Assembly (NCBI GenBank): GCA_964561785.1
Contig: CAZLRF010000010.1
Coordinates: 40,930 to 104,929 of the forward strand
Length of the DNA: 64,000 bases
Source of the DNA: DATBSL01 sp964561785
GTDB taxonomy: Bacteria > Acidobacteriota > Vicinamibacteria > Fen-336
Reading direction: 5' to 3'
The notes below the pieces were generated by a model that saw nothing but the letters and a program-made list of their open reading frames with translations, did not search any database and was not told the DNA's origin. Every line of letters starts with the position of its first letter. Position 1 is the first letter of the stretch. Below are positions 52,049-59,871 of this stretch, piece by piece. A program made the position numbers and the translations under genes.

Positions 52049-52224
52049 CGGGCCTCCAGGCGCCTCGTCGCCGCCCGCGTCTGGTCCGCGAGGCAGCGCG
52101 GGCAGATCCCGTGGGTCGCTTCCGCTGGCGCGGGGTCGACCTCCTCCCACTCTCTCCACGTCCCCTCGGCCGTGCGCACGCGCTCGCACCAGGCGCACAC
52201 GAACGCGGCCGGCCGGGCGTTCAC
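52045..52224 (-). CDS. 59-residue zinc-ribbon-like protein
   Basis: A small protein squeezed between two genes with four-base overlaps at both ends (GTGA at 52221-52224, ATGA at 52045-52048), which makes it a credible translated product. Two CxxC pairs, CAWC near the N-terminus and CPRC near residue 42, frame RVRTAEGTWREWEEVDPAPA; they would bind one zinc. Similar mini-proteins occur beside response regulators in delta-proteobacteria and acidobacteria, with no known role. It may act as a partner of the neighbouring receiver or the PilZ-like protein. Confidence 0.75.
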   Translation of the reverse strand: MNARPAAFVCAWCERVRTAEGTWREWEEVDPAPAEATHGICPRCLADQTRAATRRLEAR

Positions 52225-52625
52225 GCGCCACTCCCCGCGAGCGACTCGACCACGTCCCGCAGGCGGGGAAGGGGGAGCGGCTTGTGCAGGAACGCGTCCG
52301 CGCCCCGGCGGCGGGCCTCCTCCTCGATCTCCGGGGTTCCGTTTCCGGTGAGCAGCACGACGCGCGTGTCGGGGCGGAGGTGGCGCGACCACTGGACGAT
52401 GTCGAGCCCCTCGACGCCGTAGATCCCGGTGAGCCGCAGGTCGGCGATCACCACCGCGTACTCCGTGCACGCGAGCAGGGCCTCCGCCTCCTCCTTCTCC
52501 GCGGCGGCGTCGACCAGCCAGCCGCTCTCCCGGAAGTACTCCGAGAGGGCGAAGCGGATGGCGGCCTCGTCGTCCACGATCAGGAGGCGGCCTGGGCTCG
52601 GGTCCACGGGGAGCGACGAAAGCAC
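52221..52625 (-). CDS. Stand-alone response-regulator receiver
   Basis: The 134-residue receiver has Asp18/Asp19, acceptor Asp62 (VVIADLRLTG), Thr in VVLLTGNGT and Lys in FLHKPLPLPRLRD. The start could be GTG 52625 (GAGGTGG eight bases upstream; used here) or GTG 52607, which begins VDPSPGRLLIVDDE. Like the receiver at 45484-45861 it has the long loop after the acceptor (RLTGIYGVEGLDIVQWSRHL) and the same C-terminal ending, so the two are paralogues. It heads a small operon with the zinc-ribbon and PilZ-like genes, 146 bases after the NtrC-type gene. Confidence 0.88.
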   Translation of the reverse strand: MLSSLPVDPSPGRLLIVDDEAAIRFALSEYFRESGWLVDAAAEKEEAEALLACTEYAVVIADLRLTGIYGVEGLDIVQWSRHLRPDTRVVLLTGNGTPEIEEEARRRGADAFLHKPLPLPRLRDVVESLAGSGA

Positions 52626-52771
52626 GAGGCGTGCCACCTCGATCCGAGCCGGTCGCCCGTGGCCGGCCTGCCGCCAAGCCCCAGATGTGGTGGCACCTTG
52701 GAGGCAACGGGGAAGGGGAGCCGGCGTCCGCGATCCACGGCTCGGACGCCCTTCCAGACTCGGGACGGGAC

Positions 52772-54139
52772 TCAGGGAGTCCGGGGGGCCGCCAGGCCGT
52801 ACTTCTTGATCTTCTGGTAGAGGGTGCTGCGGGGGATCCCGAGGCGGTGGGACGCTTCGGCCACGCGTCCGCCCACCTCCTTGAGGATCCGCTCGATGTG
52901 GACCCGCTCGAGCTCCTCGAGGGTGAACCTGGCGTCGGCCGGGGCGGCGGCGGCCGCTTCGGCCGCCTCGGCCATGCCCGGCCCATCGAACCGGAAGTCC
53001 GCCGGCTCGAGGACGTCGCGTCCGCACATGAGGAGCGCGCGCTCGAGCACGTTGCGCAGCTCGCGGATGTTTCCGGGCCAGGCGTGGGCGCACAGCGCCC
53101 GCTCGCCGGCGGGGGAGAGCCGCACGCCGCGGCGGCCCAGATCGCCCGAGAGCCCGTCGAGCAGGCGGGCGGCGAGGAGGGGGATGTCTTCCGGCCGCTC
53201 GCGCAGGGACGGCACCCGCAGCGGGATCGTGCTGATCCGGAAGTAGAGGTCCGAGCGGAAGCGCCTCTCCTCGACGAGCCGGGGCAGGTTCTGGTGCGAG
53301 GCGGCCACGAGCTGAACGTCGACCTGCCGGTCGCGCACCTCGCCCAGGCGCCGGAAGCGCTTCTCCTCCAGCACCTTCAGCAGCTTGGGCTGCACCTGCG
53401 GGTCGAGGTCCCCGATCTCGTCGAGGAACAGCACGCCCCGGTGCGCTACCTCGAGCAGGCCCTGCTTGCTCGCGACGGCCCCCGTGTAGGCGCCCTTCTC
53501 ATGGCCGAAGAGCTCGGTCTCGAGGAACTCGCGGGTGAGACCCGCGCAGTTCATGTCGACGAACGGCTCGTCGGCGCGAGGGCCGTTGCGGTGCAGCCAG
53601 CGCGCGAGGACGCCCTTGCCGGTGCCCGTCTCGCCCTCGATCAGGATCGGGCTGCTCGACGCCAGCAGCCGGCGGGCCTGCTCGGCGAGGGCTCGGATCG
53701 CGGCGGAGGTTCCCGCGAACGGGTCGATCGCCTCGCGGGCCTGCCGGGCGCGCCCCGCGGCCTGCCGCCGCCTCTCCTTCTGGCTCTCGAGCAGGCGCTG
53801 GACGATCACGAGCAGCGCCGGCAGCTCGACCGGCTTGGCGAGGAACTGGTCGGCCCCCTCCTTCACCGCCCGCACCGCGAGGTCGATCGTGGCGTGGCCG
53901 GTGAGCACCACCACCGGAACGGTGGGGTCGATCTCCCGCAGCCGGGGCAGCAGGTCGAGCGCCGTCCCGTCCGGCAGCATGTGGTCGAGCACGACCGCGT
54001 CGGGGCGGGCGTCGCGGAGGGCCTTCTCCGCGGACGCCACCGAGTCGGCCTCCTCGACCTCCAGCCCCTCGCTCTCCAGGAAGTCCCGGACCCCGAACCG
54101 GATCCCGGGCTCGTCGTCCACGATGAGGATCTTGGGCAA
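52772..54139 (-). CDS. NtrC-family sigma-54-dependent response regulator
   Basis: The 455-residue protein starts at TTG 54139 (LPKILIVDDEP). Receiver 1-120 has Asp52 in VVLDHMLPDG and Lys in FLAKPVE. The AAA+ domain (about 145-380) has Walker A GETGTGKG, GAYTGA (Tyr variant of the sigma-54-contacting GAFTGA loop), Walker B GVLFLDEIGDL and arginine-finger region FRSDLYFRI. A Fis-type HTH at the C-terminus (RVAEASHRLGIPRSTLYQKI KKYGL) binds DNA. It activates sigma-54 promoters on phosphorylation. No cognate kinase is fused; the NtrB-like kinase at 46823-49117 is a candidate. I saw no clear sigma-54 promoter in the immediate neighbourhood. Confidence 0.95.
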   Translation of the reverse strand: MPKILIVDDEPGIRFGVRDFLESEGLEVEEADSVASAEKALRDARPDAVVLDHMLPDGTALDLLPRLREIDPTVPVVVLTGHATIDLAVRAVKEGADQFLAKPVELPALLVIVQRLLESQKERRRQAAGRARQAREAIDPFAGTSAAIRALAEQARRLLASSSPILIEGETGTGKGVLARWLHRNGPRADEPFVDMNCAGLTREFLETELFGHEKGAYTGAVASKQGLLEVAHRGVLFLDEIGDLDPQVQPKLLKVLEEKRFRRLGEVRDRQVDVQLVAASHQNLPRLVEERRFRSDLYFRISTIPLRVPSLRERPEDIPLLAARLLDGLSGDLGRRGVRLSPAGERALCAHAWPGNIRELRNVLERALLMCGRDVLEPADFRFDGPGMAEAAEAAAAAPADARFTLEELERVHIERILKEVGGRVAEASHRLGIPRSTLYQKIKKYGLAAPRTP

Positions 54140-54216
54140 CGCTCCGCGCTCTCCCGTGCGCGGGATTGTCGCACGGGAGAGCGGATCCGGGGGGGCGACC
54201 ACGGCAGGGGCGCGGC

Positions 54217-54222
54217 TAGAAT
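54217..54222 (+). promoter_or_regulatory. TAGAAT -10 element of the HAD phosphatase gene
   Basis: TAGAAT on the plus strand is ten bases before ATG 54233, in the 93-base divergent gap with the NtrC-type gene; again a near-leaderless arrangement. Confidence 0.45.
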
Positions 54223-54232
54223 CGGGACCACG

Positions 54233-55078
54233 ATGCCCGACTCGCACCGGCACGACCTCGCGGAGCTGGCCGCACTGCGCCCCCGTCCGGACATCCGCCT
54301 CATCGCCACCGACATGGACGGCACGCTCGTCGACGACGCGAAGCAGATCCACGACGAGCTGTGGCCCCTCGTGGACGAGCTCTTCGCCCGGGGGATCACG
54401 TTCTGCCCCGCGAGCGGACGGCAGTACGAGAACCTGCGGCTCGAGTTCGAGGACGTGGCCGACGAGCTCGTCTTCATCGCCGAGAACGGGACGTACGTCG
54501 TCGCGCGGGGCCGGGAGGTGTTCTCGGACTGCCTGGACCTCGAGGCGGCGCGGACGGTCGTCCGCCGGGTCCGCGAGCGGGCGGAGGCCGGCGCCGTCCT
54601 GTGCGGGAAGCGCTCCGCGTACGTCGAGAGACACGACCCCGCCTTCGTCGACCACGTCCGGCCCTACTACGCGAAGCTGCGCCTCGTGGACGACCTCCTC
54701 GCCGTCGGGGACGACGACGTCCTCAAGGTGGCGACCCACGACTTCGTGTCGGCCGAGCACGGGATGGCGCCCCGCCTGGCGGACCTCCGTGCCGGCCAGC
54801 AGGTCGTCGTGTCGGGTCCCCACTGGGTCGACGTCACGAGCCCGACCGCGAGCAAGGGCCGCGCGCTGCGCCGCGTGCAGGAGGCCCTCGGGGTCAGTCC
54901 CGACCAGACGATGGCCTTCGGGGACTTCCTGAACGACCTCGAGATGATGGACGCGGCCACGTACTCCTTCGCGATGGCGAACGCGCACCCCCTTCTCAAG
55001 GAGCGCGCGCGCTGGCTGGCGCCCGCGAACAACGCGAACGGCGTCGTGCGGACCATCCGGACGGTGCTCGGCCGGTGA
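54233..55078 (+). CDS. Cof-type HAD phosphatase
   Basis: The 281-residue protein has the four HAD motifs: LIATDMDGTLVDD (nucleophile Asp and acid Asp), FCPASGR, Lys in the SKGRALRRVQEALGV segment and GDFLNDLEMMDAA (metal-binding aspartates). The cap is the C2B/Cof type (about 90-200). These enzymes dephosphorylate sugar phosphates, FMN or PLP; this one also resembles the YidA/YbiV group with the SGRQYENL loop. The first 20 residues before the motif are variable. The tRNA-Ala gene follows on the other strand. Confidence 0.92.
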   Translation: MPDSHRHDLAELAALRPRPDIRLIATDMDGTLVDDAKQIHDELWPLVDELFARGITFCPASGRQYENLRLEFEDVADELVFIAENGTYVVARGREVFSDCLDLEAARTVVRRVRERAEAGAVLCGKRSAYVERHDPAFVDHVRPYYAKLRLVDDLLAVGDDDVLKVATHDFVSAEHGMAPRLADLRAGQQVVVSGPHWVDVTSPTASKGRALRRVQEALGVSPDQTMAFGDFLNDLEMMDAATYSFAMANAHPLLKERARWLAPANNANGVVRTIRTVLGR

Positions 55079-55103
55079 GGGCCACCCGGGCTGACGAGGG
55101 GCT

Positions 55104-55179
55104 TGGTGGACCGCGCGGGGCTCGAACCCGCGACCTCCTGATTGCGAACCAGGCGCTCTCCCAGCTGAGCTAGCGGCCC
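55104..55179 (-). tRNA. tRNA-Ala, anticodon CGC
   Basis: The 76-base minus-strand sequence folds as a standard cloverleaf: acceptor GGGCCGC/GCGGTCC including the G3:U70 pair that identifies alanine tRNAs, anticodon loop TTCGCAA (anticodon CGC, reading GCG), T-loop GGTTCGAACC and an encoded CCA end (55106-55104). A -10 TACGAT (55199-55194) and -35 TTGCCT (55223-55218), 18 bases apart, precede it. Confidence 0.97.
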
Positions 55180-55193
55180 TCGAAGGGAAACCA

Positions 55194-55223
55194 ATCGTAC
55201 CAAACGCGCGGGCATCGAGGCAA
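55194..55223 (-). promoter_or_regulatory. Promoter of tRNA-Ala
   Basis: Minus-strand TTGCCT and TACGAT with an 18-base spacer would start transcription about eight bases before the mature 5' end at 55179. Confidence 0.5.
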
Positions 55224-55267
55224 ACGCGGCCGGTCGCCTGGCGACTGACCTGCCCCCGGCGATCTGC

Positions 55268-55273
55268 TAGAGT
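55268..55273 (+). promoter_or_regulatory. Putative -10 element (TAGAGT) before the MglA-fusion gene
   Basis: TAGAGT lies 54 bases before ATG 55328; TGACCT occurs about 17 bases upstream and could be a weak -35. Confidence 0.35.
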
Positions 55274-55327
55274 TCTCGCCTCTTCGCACGCGCGGCGCTG
55301 CGGGGCGGGAAGGGGACGGCACCGGGA

Positions 55328-57229
55328 ATGGTCGAGTTCAACCGGCACGATCGGGTCGTCAAGGTCAAGATCGCCTATTACGGGCCCGCGGTCGGCGGGA
55401 AGACGACGAACCTCAAGGTGCTCTACGACCGGGCCCGCGGGGGGCGGCGGGGCGAGTTCGTGTCGGTGAACTCGCAGCAGGACCGGACGATCCTGTGCGA
55501 CCTGCTGCCGCTGAGGTCGGGCGGCTTCCGGGGGTTCGACCTGCGTTTCCAGCTCGCGGCGGTGCCGGGGCAGGCGATCTACGCCCCGGCGCGGCGGGTG
55601 GTGCTGCGGGGCTCCGACGGGGTGGTGTTCGTCGCGAACTCGGCGACCGACCGCTATCACGAGAACGTGCAGAGCTTCCGGGAGCTGCAGGGGCACCTGC
55701 TCGCGCAGCAGCTCGACCCGTCCACGATCCCGATGGTGCTGCAGTACAACAAGCGGGACCTGCCCGACGTGCTGGCCCCCGACGCGCTCGACCGCGCGCT
55801 CAACGCGCGGCGCCTGCCGGTGCACCTCGCGGTGGCGACCCGGGGGGAGGGTGTCCTCGAGACGTTCGCGACCGCCATCCGGGTGACGCTCGAGGACCTC
55901 TCGCGCCGGTATCCGGCGATCGCGCTCCCCGAGGGGCAGACGATCGCGGAGTGGACGGAGCAGGCGATCGTGCAGATGTTCGGCGCGTCGCGGCTCGCGG
56001 CGGAGGCGCCGGAGGAGGAGGAGGTCGTGACGGTCGACCTCCCGGAGGAGGCGTTGTTCTCCGAGGAGTCGCCCGCCCATCACCTGCTCAAGCTGGCGAT
56101 GCCGGAGGAGCTCTCGCATGCGGGCGCGAGCGGGCCGGACTCGGCCTCCGCCGCGGTTCTCGCGGAGTCCTACGCGCAGGCCTCGACCGAGCTGGGGGTG
56201 CGGCTCGGGGACCTGCGCGAGGAGCGAGATCTCGCCCGATCGCGCCTCGCCGAGGTGCGGATCGCCCTCGAGCTCGCCGAGCAGAAGGCGGAGGAGGGGC
56301 AGGTCGAGGACCGGGCGCAGCGGATCCTGAGCATCCTCATGCGCTCGGCGGGGGCGGCGAACGCGAGCCTGCTCCTCACCGCGACCGACCCGCCGCAGGT
56401 GCTGGTGTTGCCTCCGCTCGTGACCGATCCGCTCGCGCGGACTCAGTGGGGGGCGGTGCACCTGCACGAGCTGCTCGACCTGCAGGAGCCGCGGCTCGAG
56501 GAGGGGCAGGCGCTGCCCGCCCTCGCCGAGGCGCTCGGGCAGAGCGAGCCCGCCTTCGAGTCGGTGGCCCTCGTGCCCCTGCGCTCGGCGGAGCGGGGGC
56601 TCGCGCTCGCCCTGCTCTACTTCCGGCCCCACATGACGCTACCCTCGCCGGACGCGCTCGGCCACGTGGGCTTTCTCGGTCGGGTGCTCGCGGGGCCGCT
56701 CGAGGCGGCGGCGGCGCGCGAGGCCACCGCGAGCGTCGACCGGATGCGGGCGCTGTCGAGGGCGTCGGCGACGGCCATGGCCTCGCTGCTGACCCGGCTG
56801 CCGGGGGGGGCGGTGCGTCGCGCCGCGCTCTCCCTCGAGGACGTGCTCGCACCCATGCGCGTCCCGGGGGTGACGGTGACGGTGGTGGCGGGGACGCCGG
56901 CCATCCACGGGGACGCGTCGCTCCTGCGCTACGCGGTGGCGACGCTCGTGGCCCGGTGCGAGGCGGCGGCCCTCGAGAAGTCGCTGACGCCGGTGATCGG
57001 GGTCTACGCGGGGCCGGAGGAGGGCTTCGTGCGGGTCCACGTGTGGCTGGGGGAGGGGGCGGCGGTGGTGGGGGCCCCGGTGGTGACCCAGGCCTTCAGC
57101 TCCGACGCGGACGCCGAGATGACCGCGGTGTACGCGGTGATGGCGCTGCACGAGGGCTACCTCGTGGCCCCCGAGTCCGCGAGCGCCGCCGTTCACTACG
57201 TCCTGCAGTTCAAGCCCGCCGTCTCCTGA
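55328..57229 (+). CDS. MglA-type small GTPase fused to coiled coil, GAF-like and kinase-like ATPase tail
   Basis: The 633-residue protein starts with a complete MglA-family GTPase (1-190): P-loop YGPAVGGKTT (Gly19-Thr26), switch I DRT with Arg53 and Thr54, VPGQ with Gln82 and NKRD (141-144). Arg53 and Gln82 fall exactly at the catalytic positions of Myxococcus MglA, so hydrolysis is likely. Residues about 240-335 are acidic then coiled coil (LGDLREERDLARSRLAEVRI ALELAEQKAEEG). About 335-470 looks like a GAF domain. The tail (about 480-633) has the strand order of a degenerate histidine-kinase ATPase, GDASLLRYAVATLVARCEAA standing for the N-box, without the conserved N, D and GxG motifs. MglA proteins are normally about 195 residues. 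The dgt gene follows after 28 bases. Confidence 0.88.
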   Translation: MVEFNRHDRVVKVKIAYYGPAVGGKTTNLKVLYDRARGGRRGEFVSVNSQQDRTILCDLLPLRSGGFRGFDLRFQLAAVPGQAIYAPARRVVLRGSDGVVFVANSATDRYHENVQSFRELQGHLLAQQLDPSTIPMVLQYNKRDLPDVLAPDALDRALNARRLPVHLAVATRGEGVLETFATAIRVTLEDLSRRYPAIALPEGQTIAEWTEQAIVQMFGASRLAAEAPEEEEVVTVDLPEEALFSEESPAHHLLKLAMPEELSHAGASGPDSASAAVLAESYAQASTELGVRLGDLREERDLARSRLAEVRIALELAEQKAEEGQVEDRAQRILSILMRSAGAANASLLLTATDPPQVLVLPPLVTDPLARTQWGAVHLHELLDLQEPRLEEGQALPALAEALGQSEPAFESVALVPLRSAERGLALALLYFRPHMTLPSPDALGHVGFLGRVLAGPLEAAAAREATASVDRMRALSRASATAMASLLTRLPGGAVRRAALSLEDVLAPMRVPGVTVTVVAGTPAIHGDASLLRYAVATLVARCEAAALEKSLTPVIGVYAGPEEGFVRVHVWLGEGAAVVGAPVVTQAFSSDADAEMTAVYAVMALHEGYLVAPESASAAVHYVLQFKPAVS

Positions 57230-57257
57230 GGCGCGCCGGGCGGGACGGAGGAGCACG

Positions 57258-58412
57258 ATGGACGTGGTGGACCGGCGGGAGCAGGAGGAGCGGGAGGAGC
57301 GGCTTCTCGCCCCGTGGGGGATGCGGAGCCGGCGCAGCCGCGGCCGGCGCCACCCCGAGCCCGAGCACCCGATGCGGACGTGCTTCCAGCGCGACCGCGA
57401 CCGGATCGTCCACTCCTCCTCGTTCCGGCGGCTCGAGTACAAGACCCAGGTGTTCGTGAACCACGAGGGCGACAACTACCGCACGCGGCTCACGCACAGC
57501 CTGGAGGGGGCGCAGATCGGCCGAACGGTGGCGCGCTCGCTCGGGCTCAACGAGGAGCTGACGGAGTGCCTGGTGCTGGGTCACGACCTCGGCCACACGC
57601 CGTTCGGCCACTCCGGCGAGCGGGTGATGAACGAGCTGATGCGCGAGCACGGGGGCTTCGAGCACAACCGCCAGACGCTGCGGATCCTCGAGGTCCTCGA
57701 GCGTCGCTACCCGGAGTTCCCCGGGCTCAACCTGACGTGGGAGGTGCGGGAGGGGATCATCAAGCACCGGCCCGACTCGGACCCCGACGCGCCCGCGGAG
57801 TACGCGCCGGGGGAGGCGCCCACCCTCGAGGCGCAGCTCGTCGACTACGTGGACGAGATCGCCTACAACAACCACGACGTGGACGACGGCCTCGCGTCCG
57901 GGATGTTCGCGGTGGAGCAGATCCGGGAGGTCGTCCTCTTCCGCGAGGCCCACGAGGAGGCGATCGCCCGCGGGATCTCGGACGAGCGGCTGGCGCGGCA
58001 CCACGTGGTGCGGGCGATCATCGATCGCTGCGTACGGGACCTGGTCGAGAGCACGCGGAGGAACCTCGCCGAGGCGGGGGCGGCCTCGGTCGAGGACGTG
58101 CGACGGGCGGGGCGGCGCCTCGTCGGCTACTCCCCGGCCATGGCCGCCCGGGTCCGCGAGCTCAAGGAGTTCCTCTTCCACAACATGTACAGACACTACC
58201 GGGTGGTGCGGATGGGGGACAAGGCGGGACGGCTGCTGCGCGAGCTGTTCGAGGCCTACGTGGCCGAGCCCCGGCAGCTGCCCCCGCACTTCCAGGAGCA
58301 GATCGAGCGCGACGGGGTCCACCGTGTCGTCTGCGACTACATCGCGGGGATGACCGACCGCTTCGCGGTCGACGAGCACCAGAAGCTGTTCGACCCGACG
58401 GTGCGGGTGTGA
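57258..58412 (+). CDS. dgt: dGTP triphosphohydrolase-like HD-domain protein
   Basis: The 384-residue protein is of the type-2 dNTPase group. HD-family metal residues are present: His in RTRLTHSLEGAQIGRTVARS, the His-Asp pair in VLGHDLGHTPFGHSGE and a later Asp in DYVDEIAYNNHDVDDGLASG. It would cleave dGTP or other dNTPs to the deoxynucleoside and tripolyphosphate, adjusting dNTP pools. The N-terminal 40 residues are basic (RRSRGRRHPEPEHPMRTCF) as in relatives. It lies between the MglA-fusion and symporter genes with short gaps, likely one transcription unit. Confidence 0.94.
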   Translation: MDVVDRREQEEREERLLAPWGMRSRRSRGRRHPEPEHPMRTCFQRDRDRIVHSSSFRRLEYKTQVFVNHEGDNYRTRLTHSLEGAQIGRTVARSLGLNEELTECLVLGHDLGHTPFGHSGERVMNELMREHGGFEHNRQTLRILEVLERRYPEFPGLNLTWEVREGIIKHRPDSDPDAPAEYAPGEAPTLEAQLVDYVDEIAYNNHDVDDGLASGMFAVEQIREVVLFREAHEEAIARGISDERLARHHVVRAIIDRCVRDLVESTRRNLAEAGAASVEDVRRAGRRLVGYSPAMAARVRELKEFLFHNMYRHYRVVRMGDKAGRLLRELFEAYVAEPRQLPPHFQEQIERDGVHRVVCDYIAGMTDRFAVDEHQKLFDPTVRV

Positions 58413-58425
58413 GCCTCGCCGGCGC

Positions 58426-59865
58426 GTGAGCGCGACCCTCGTCCTCCTCCTCGCCTACGGCGCCCTTCTCGTGGGGGCGGGGCTCGTCGTGGCCCGCCGG
58501 GTGCGGGCCTCCGGGGACTTCTTCGTGGCCTCGCGCGCGCTGCCGGGGGGTCTGGTGCTCGCGACGATGCTCGCCTCGAACATCGGGGCGGGCTCGACGG
58601 TGGGGGCGACCGGCCTCGCGTACCGCGAGGGCCTCTCGGCCTGGTGGTGGTCGGGCTCCGCCGCCCTCGGCTGCCTCGTCCTCGGTCTCGTCGTGGCGCC
58701 GCGGATGCACCGCCTCGCCTCCGCCCACGGGTTCTTCACGGTGGGGGACTTCCTGGAGTGGCGGTTCGACCGCTCGGTCCGCGTGCTGATCGCCTCCGTC
58801 CTCTGGGTGGGGACGCTCGCCCTGCTCGCCGGGCAGCTCCTGGCGATGGCCTGGGCGTTCGAGGCGATCGGCGGGCTGCCGCGCGCGGCCGGAACGCTGC
58901 TCGCGGCGGGGATCCTGGTCGCGTACTGGAGCGGCGGGGGGCTCCTGGCCTCGGTCTGGGTGAACCTCCTGCAACTCGGCACGCTGCTGCTGGGCTTCGC
59001 CCTCGCCCTGCCCTACGCCTGGAGGGCCGCCGGGGGATGGGAGGGGATGCGCGCCGCCGCCGGTGCCGAGCGAGCCGCGGCCTACGGGGACATCGCGGGG
59101 ATGGGGGCGTCGGCGATCCTGGGCCTCGTGGTGGTGTTCGTGCCGTCCTTCTTCGTCTCCCCCGGGCTCCTGCAGAAGACCTTCGGGGCGCGAACAGCCT
59201 CGGCGGCGCGCTTCGCCGCGCTCGGCAACGCCGTGGCGCTCGCGGCGTTCGCCTTCGTTCCCGCGGTGCTGGGCATGGCGATGCGGGCGGTCGAGCCCGG
59301 CCTCTCGAACTCCGAGCTGGCCCTGCCCCGGCTCACCACCGACGTGCTGCCCCCGTGGGTGGGTGGGCTCGCCCTGGCGGCTCTCTTCGCGGCGGAGGTC
59401 TCGACGGCCGACGCGGTGCTGTTCATGCTGTCGACCTCGCTCAGCCGCGACCTCTTCCAGGCCGTCCTGCGGCCGCGCGCCACCGACGCGGAGCTGCTGC
59501 GGGTCGGCCGGCTCGCGGCCGTCGCCGGAGGGGCGCTCGGGACGCTGCTCGCCCTCGCGCTGCCGTCGGTCATGGCCGCGCTGACGCTCTTCTACGGGGT
59601 GATGACGGCCGCCCTGCTCGTCCCGCTCGTGGGCGGGCTTCTGCTGCGCGGGCCGCGCGCGGCTCATGCGCGGGTCGCGATCCTTCTGTCGGTCGGGGTG
59701 ACGGGAGGCCTGCGCTTCGCCCTCGGGGGGAGCGGGCTCGGGGCATGGCTGCCGACCGTGGCCGGGGTGGGCGCCGGCGCGATCGTCTTCGCGTTCGCGG
59801 TCGCGTCGTCGGAAGGAGAACGGCCCGACGGGACCCTCCCCGTCGGGCCGGGAGTCACGTCGTGA
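58426..59865 (+). CDS. Sodium:solute symporter (SSS family)
   Basis: The 479-residue integral membrane protein starts at GTG 58426 and has about 12-13 hydrophobic helices. SSS traits: an N-terminal helix followed by SGDFFVASRALPGGLVLATM, LASNIGAGSTVGATGLAYRE in the unwound first helix, FFTVGDFLEWRFDRSVRVLI, and AALFAAEVSTADAVLFMLST, the sodium-site helix. Substrate (proline, sugar, pantothenate, carboxylate) is not evident. The final 15 codons (ERPDGTLPVGPGVTS) coincide with a perfect hairpin that looks like the terminator of the convergent outer-membrane gene. Confidence 0.93.
   Translation: MSATLVLLLAYGALLVGAGLVVARRVRASGDFFVASRALPGGLVLATMLASNIGAGSTVGATGLAYREGLSAWWWSGSAALGCLVLGLVVAPRMHRLASAHGFFTVGDFLEWRFDRSVRVLIASVLWVGTLALLAGQLLAMAWAFEAIGGLPRAAGTLLAAGILVAYWSGGGLLASVWVNLLQLGTLLLGFALALPYAWRAAGGWEGMRAAAGAERAAAYGDIAGMGASAILGLVVVFVPSFFVSPGLLQKTFGARTASAARFAALGNAVALAAFAFVPAVLGMAMRAVEPGLSNSELALPRLTTDVLPPWVGGLALAALFAAEVSTADAVLFMLSTSLSRDLFQAVLRPRATDAELLRVGRLAAVAGGALGTLLALALPSVMAALTLFYGVMTAALLVPLVGGLLLRGPRAAHARVAILLSVGVTGGLRFALGGSGLGAWLPTVAGVGAGAIVFAFAVASSEGERPDGTLPVGPGVTS
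59821..59850 (-). terminator. Hairpin terminator of the outer-membrane-barrel gene, inside the symporter coding end
   Basis: Perfect 12-base stem CGGCCCGACGGG / CCCGTCGGGCCG with a six-base loop, 22 bases downstream of the barrel gene's stop; on the minus strand it is followed by TTCTCCTTCC, a weak pyrimidine tail. It may terminate in both directions. Confidence 0.6.
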
Positions 59866-59871
59866 CGAAGA

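Noticed and set aside
52626..52771. A sigma-54 promoter in the gap before the receiver operon, from TGGCAC at about 52692
   Set aside because: TGGCAC is on the plus strand, pointing away from the receiver gene, and is not followed by TTGC at the required spacing.
52772..56632. A 1286-codon minus-strand open frame that would extend the NtrC regulator across the HAD gene, tRNA and part of the MglA fusion
   Set aside because: Only the last 455 codons look like protein; the receiver begins exactly at TTG 54139, and the extension is antisense to two clear genes and contains the tRNA.
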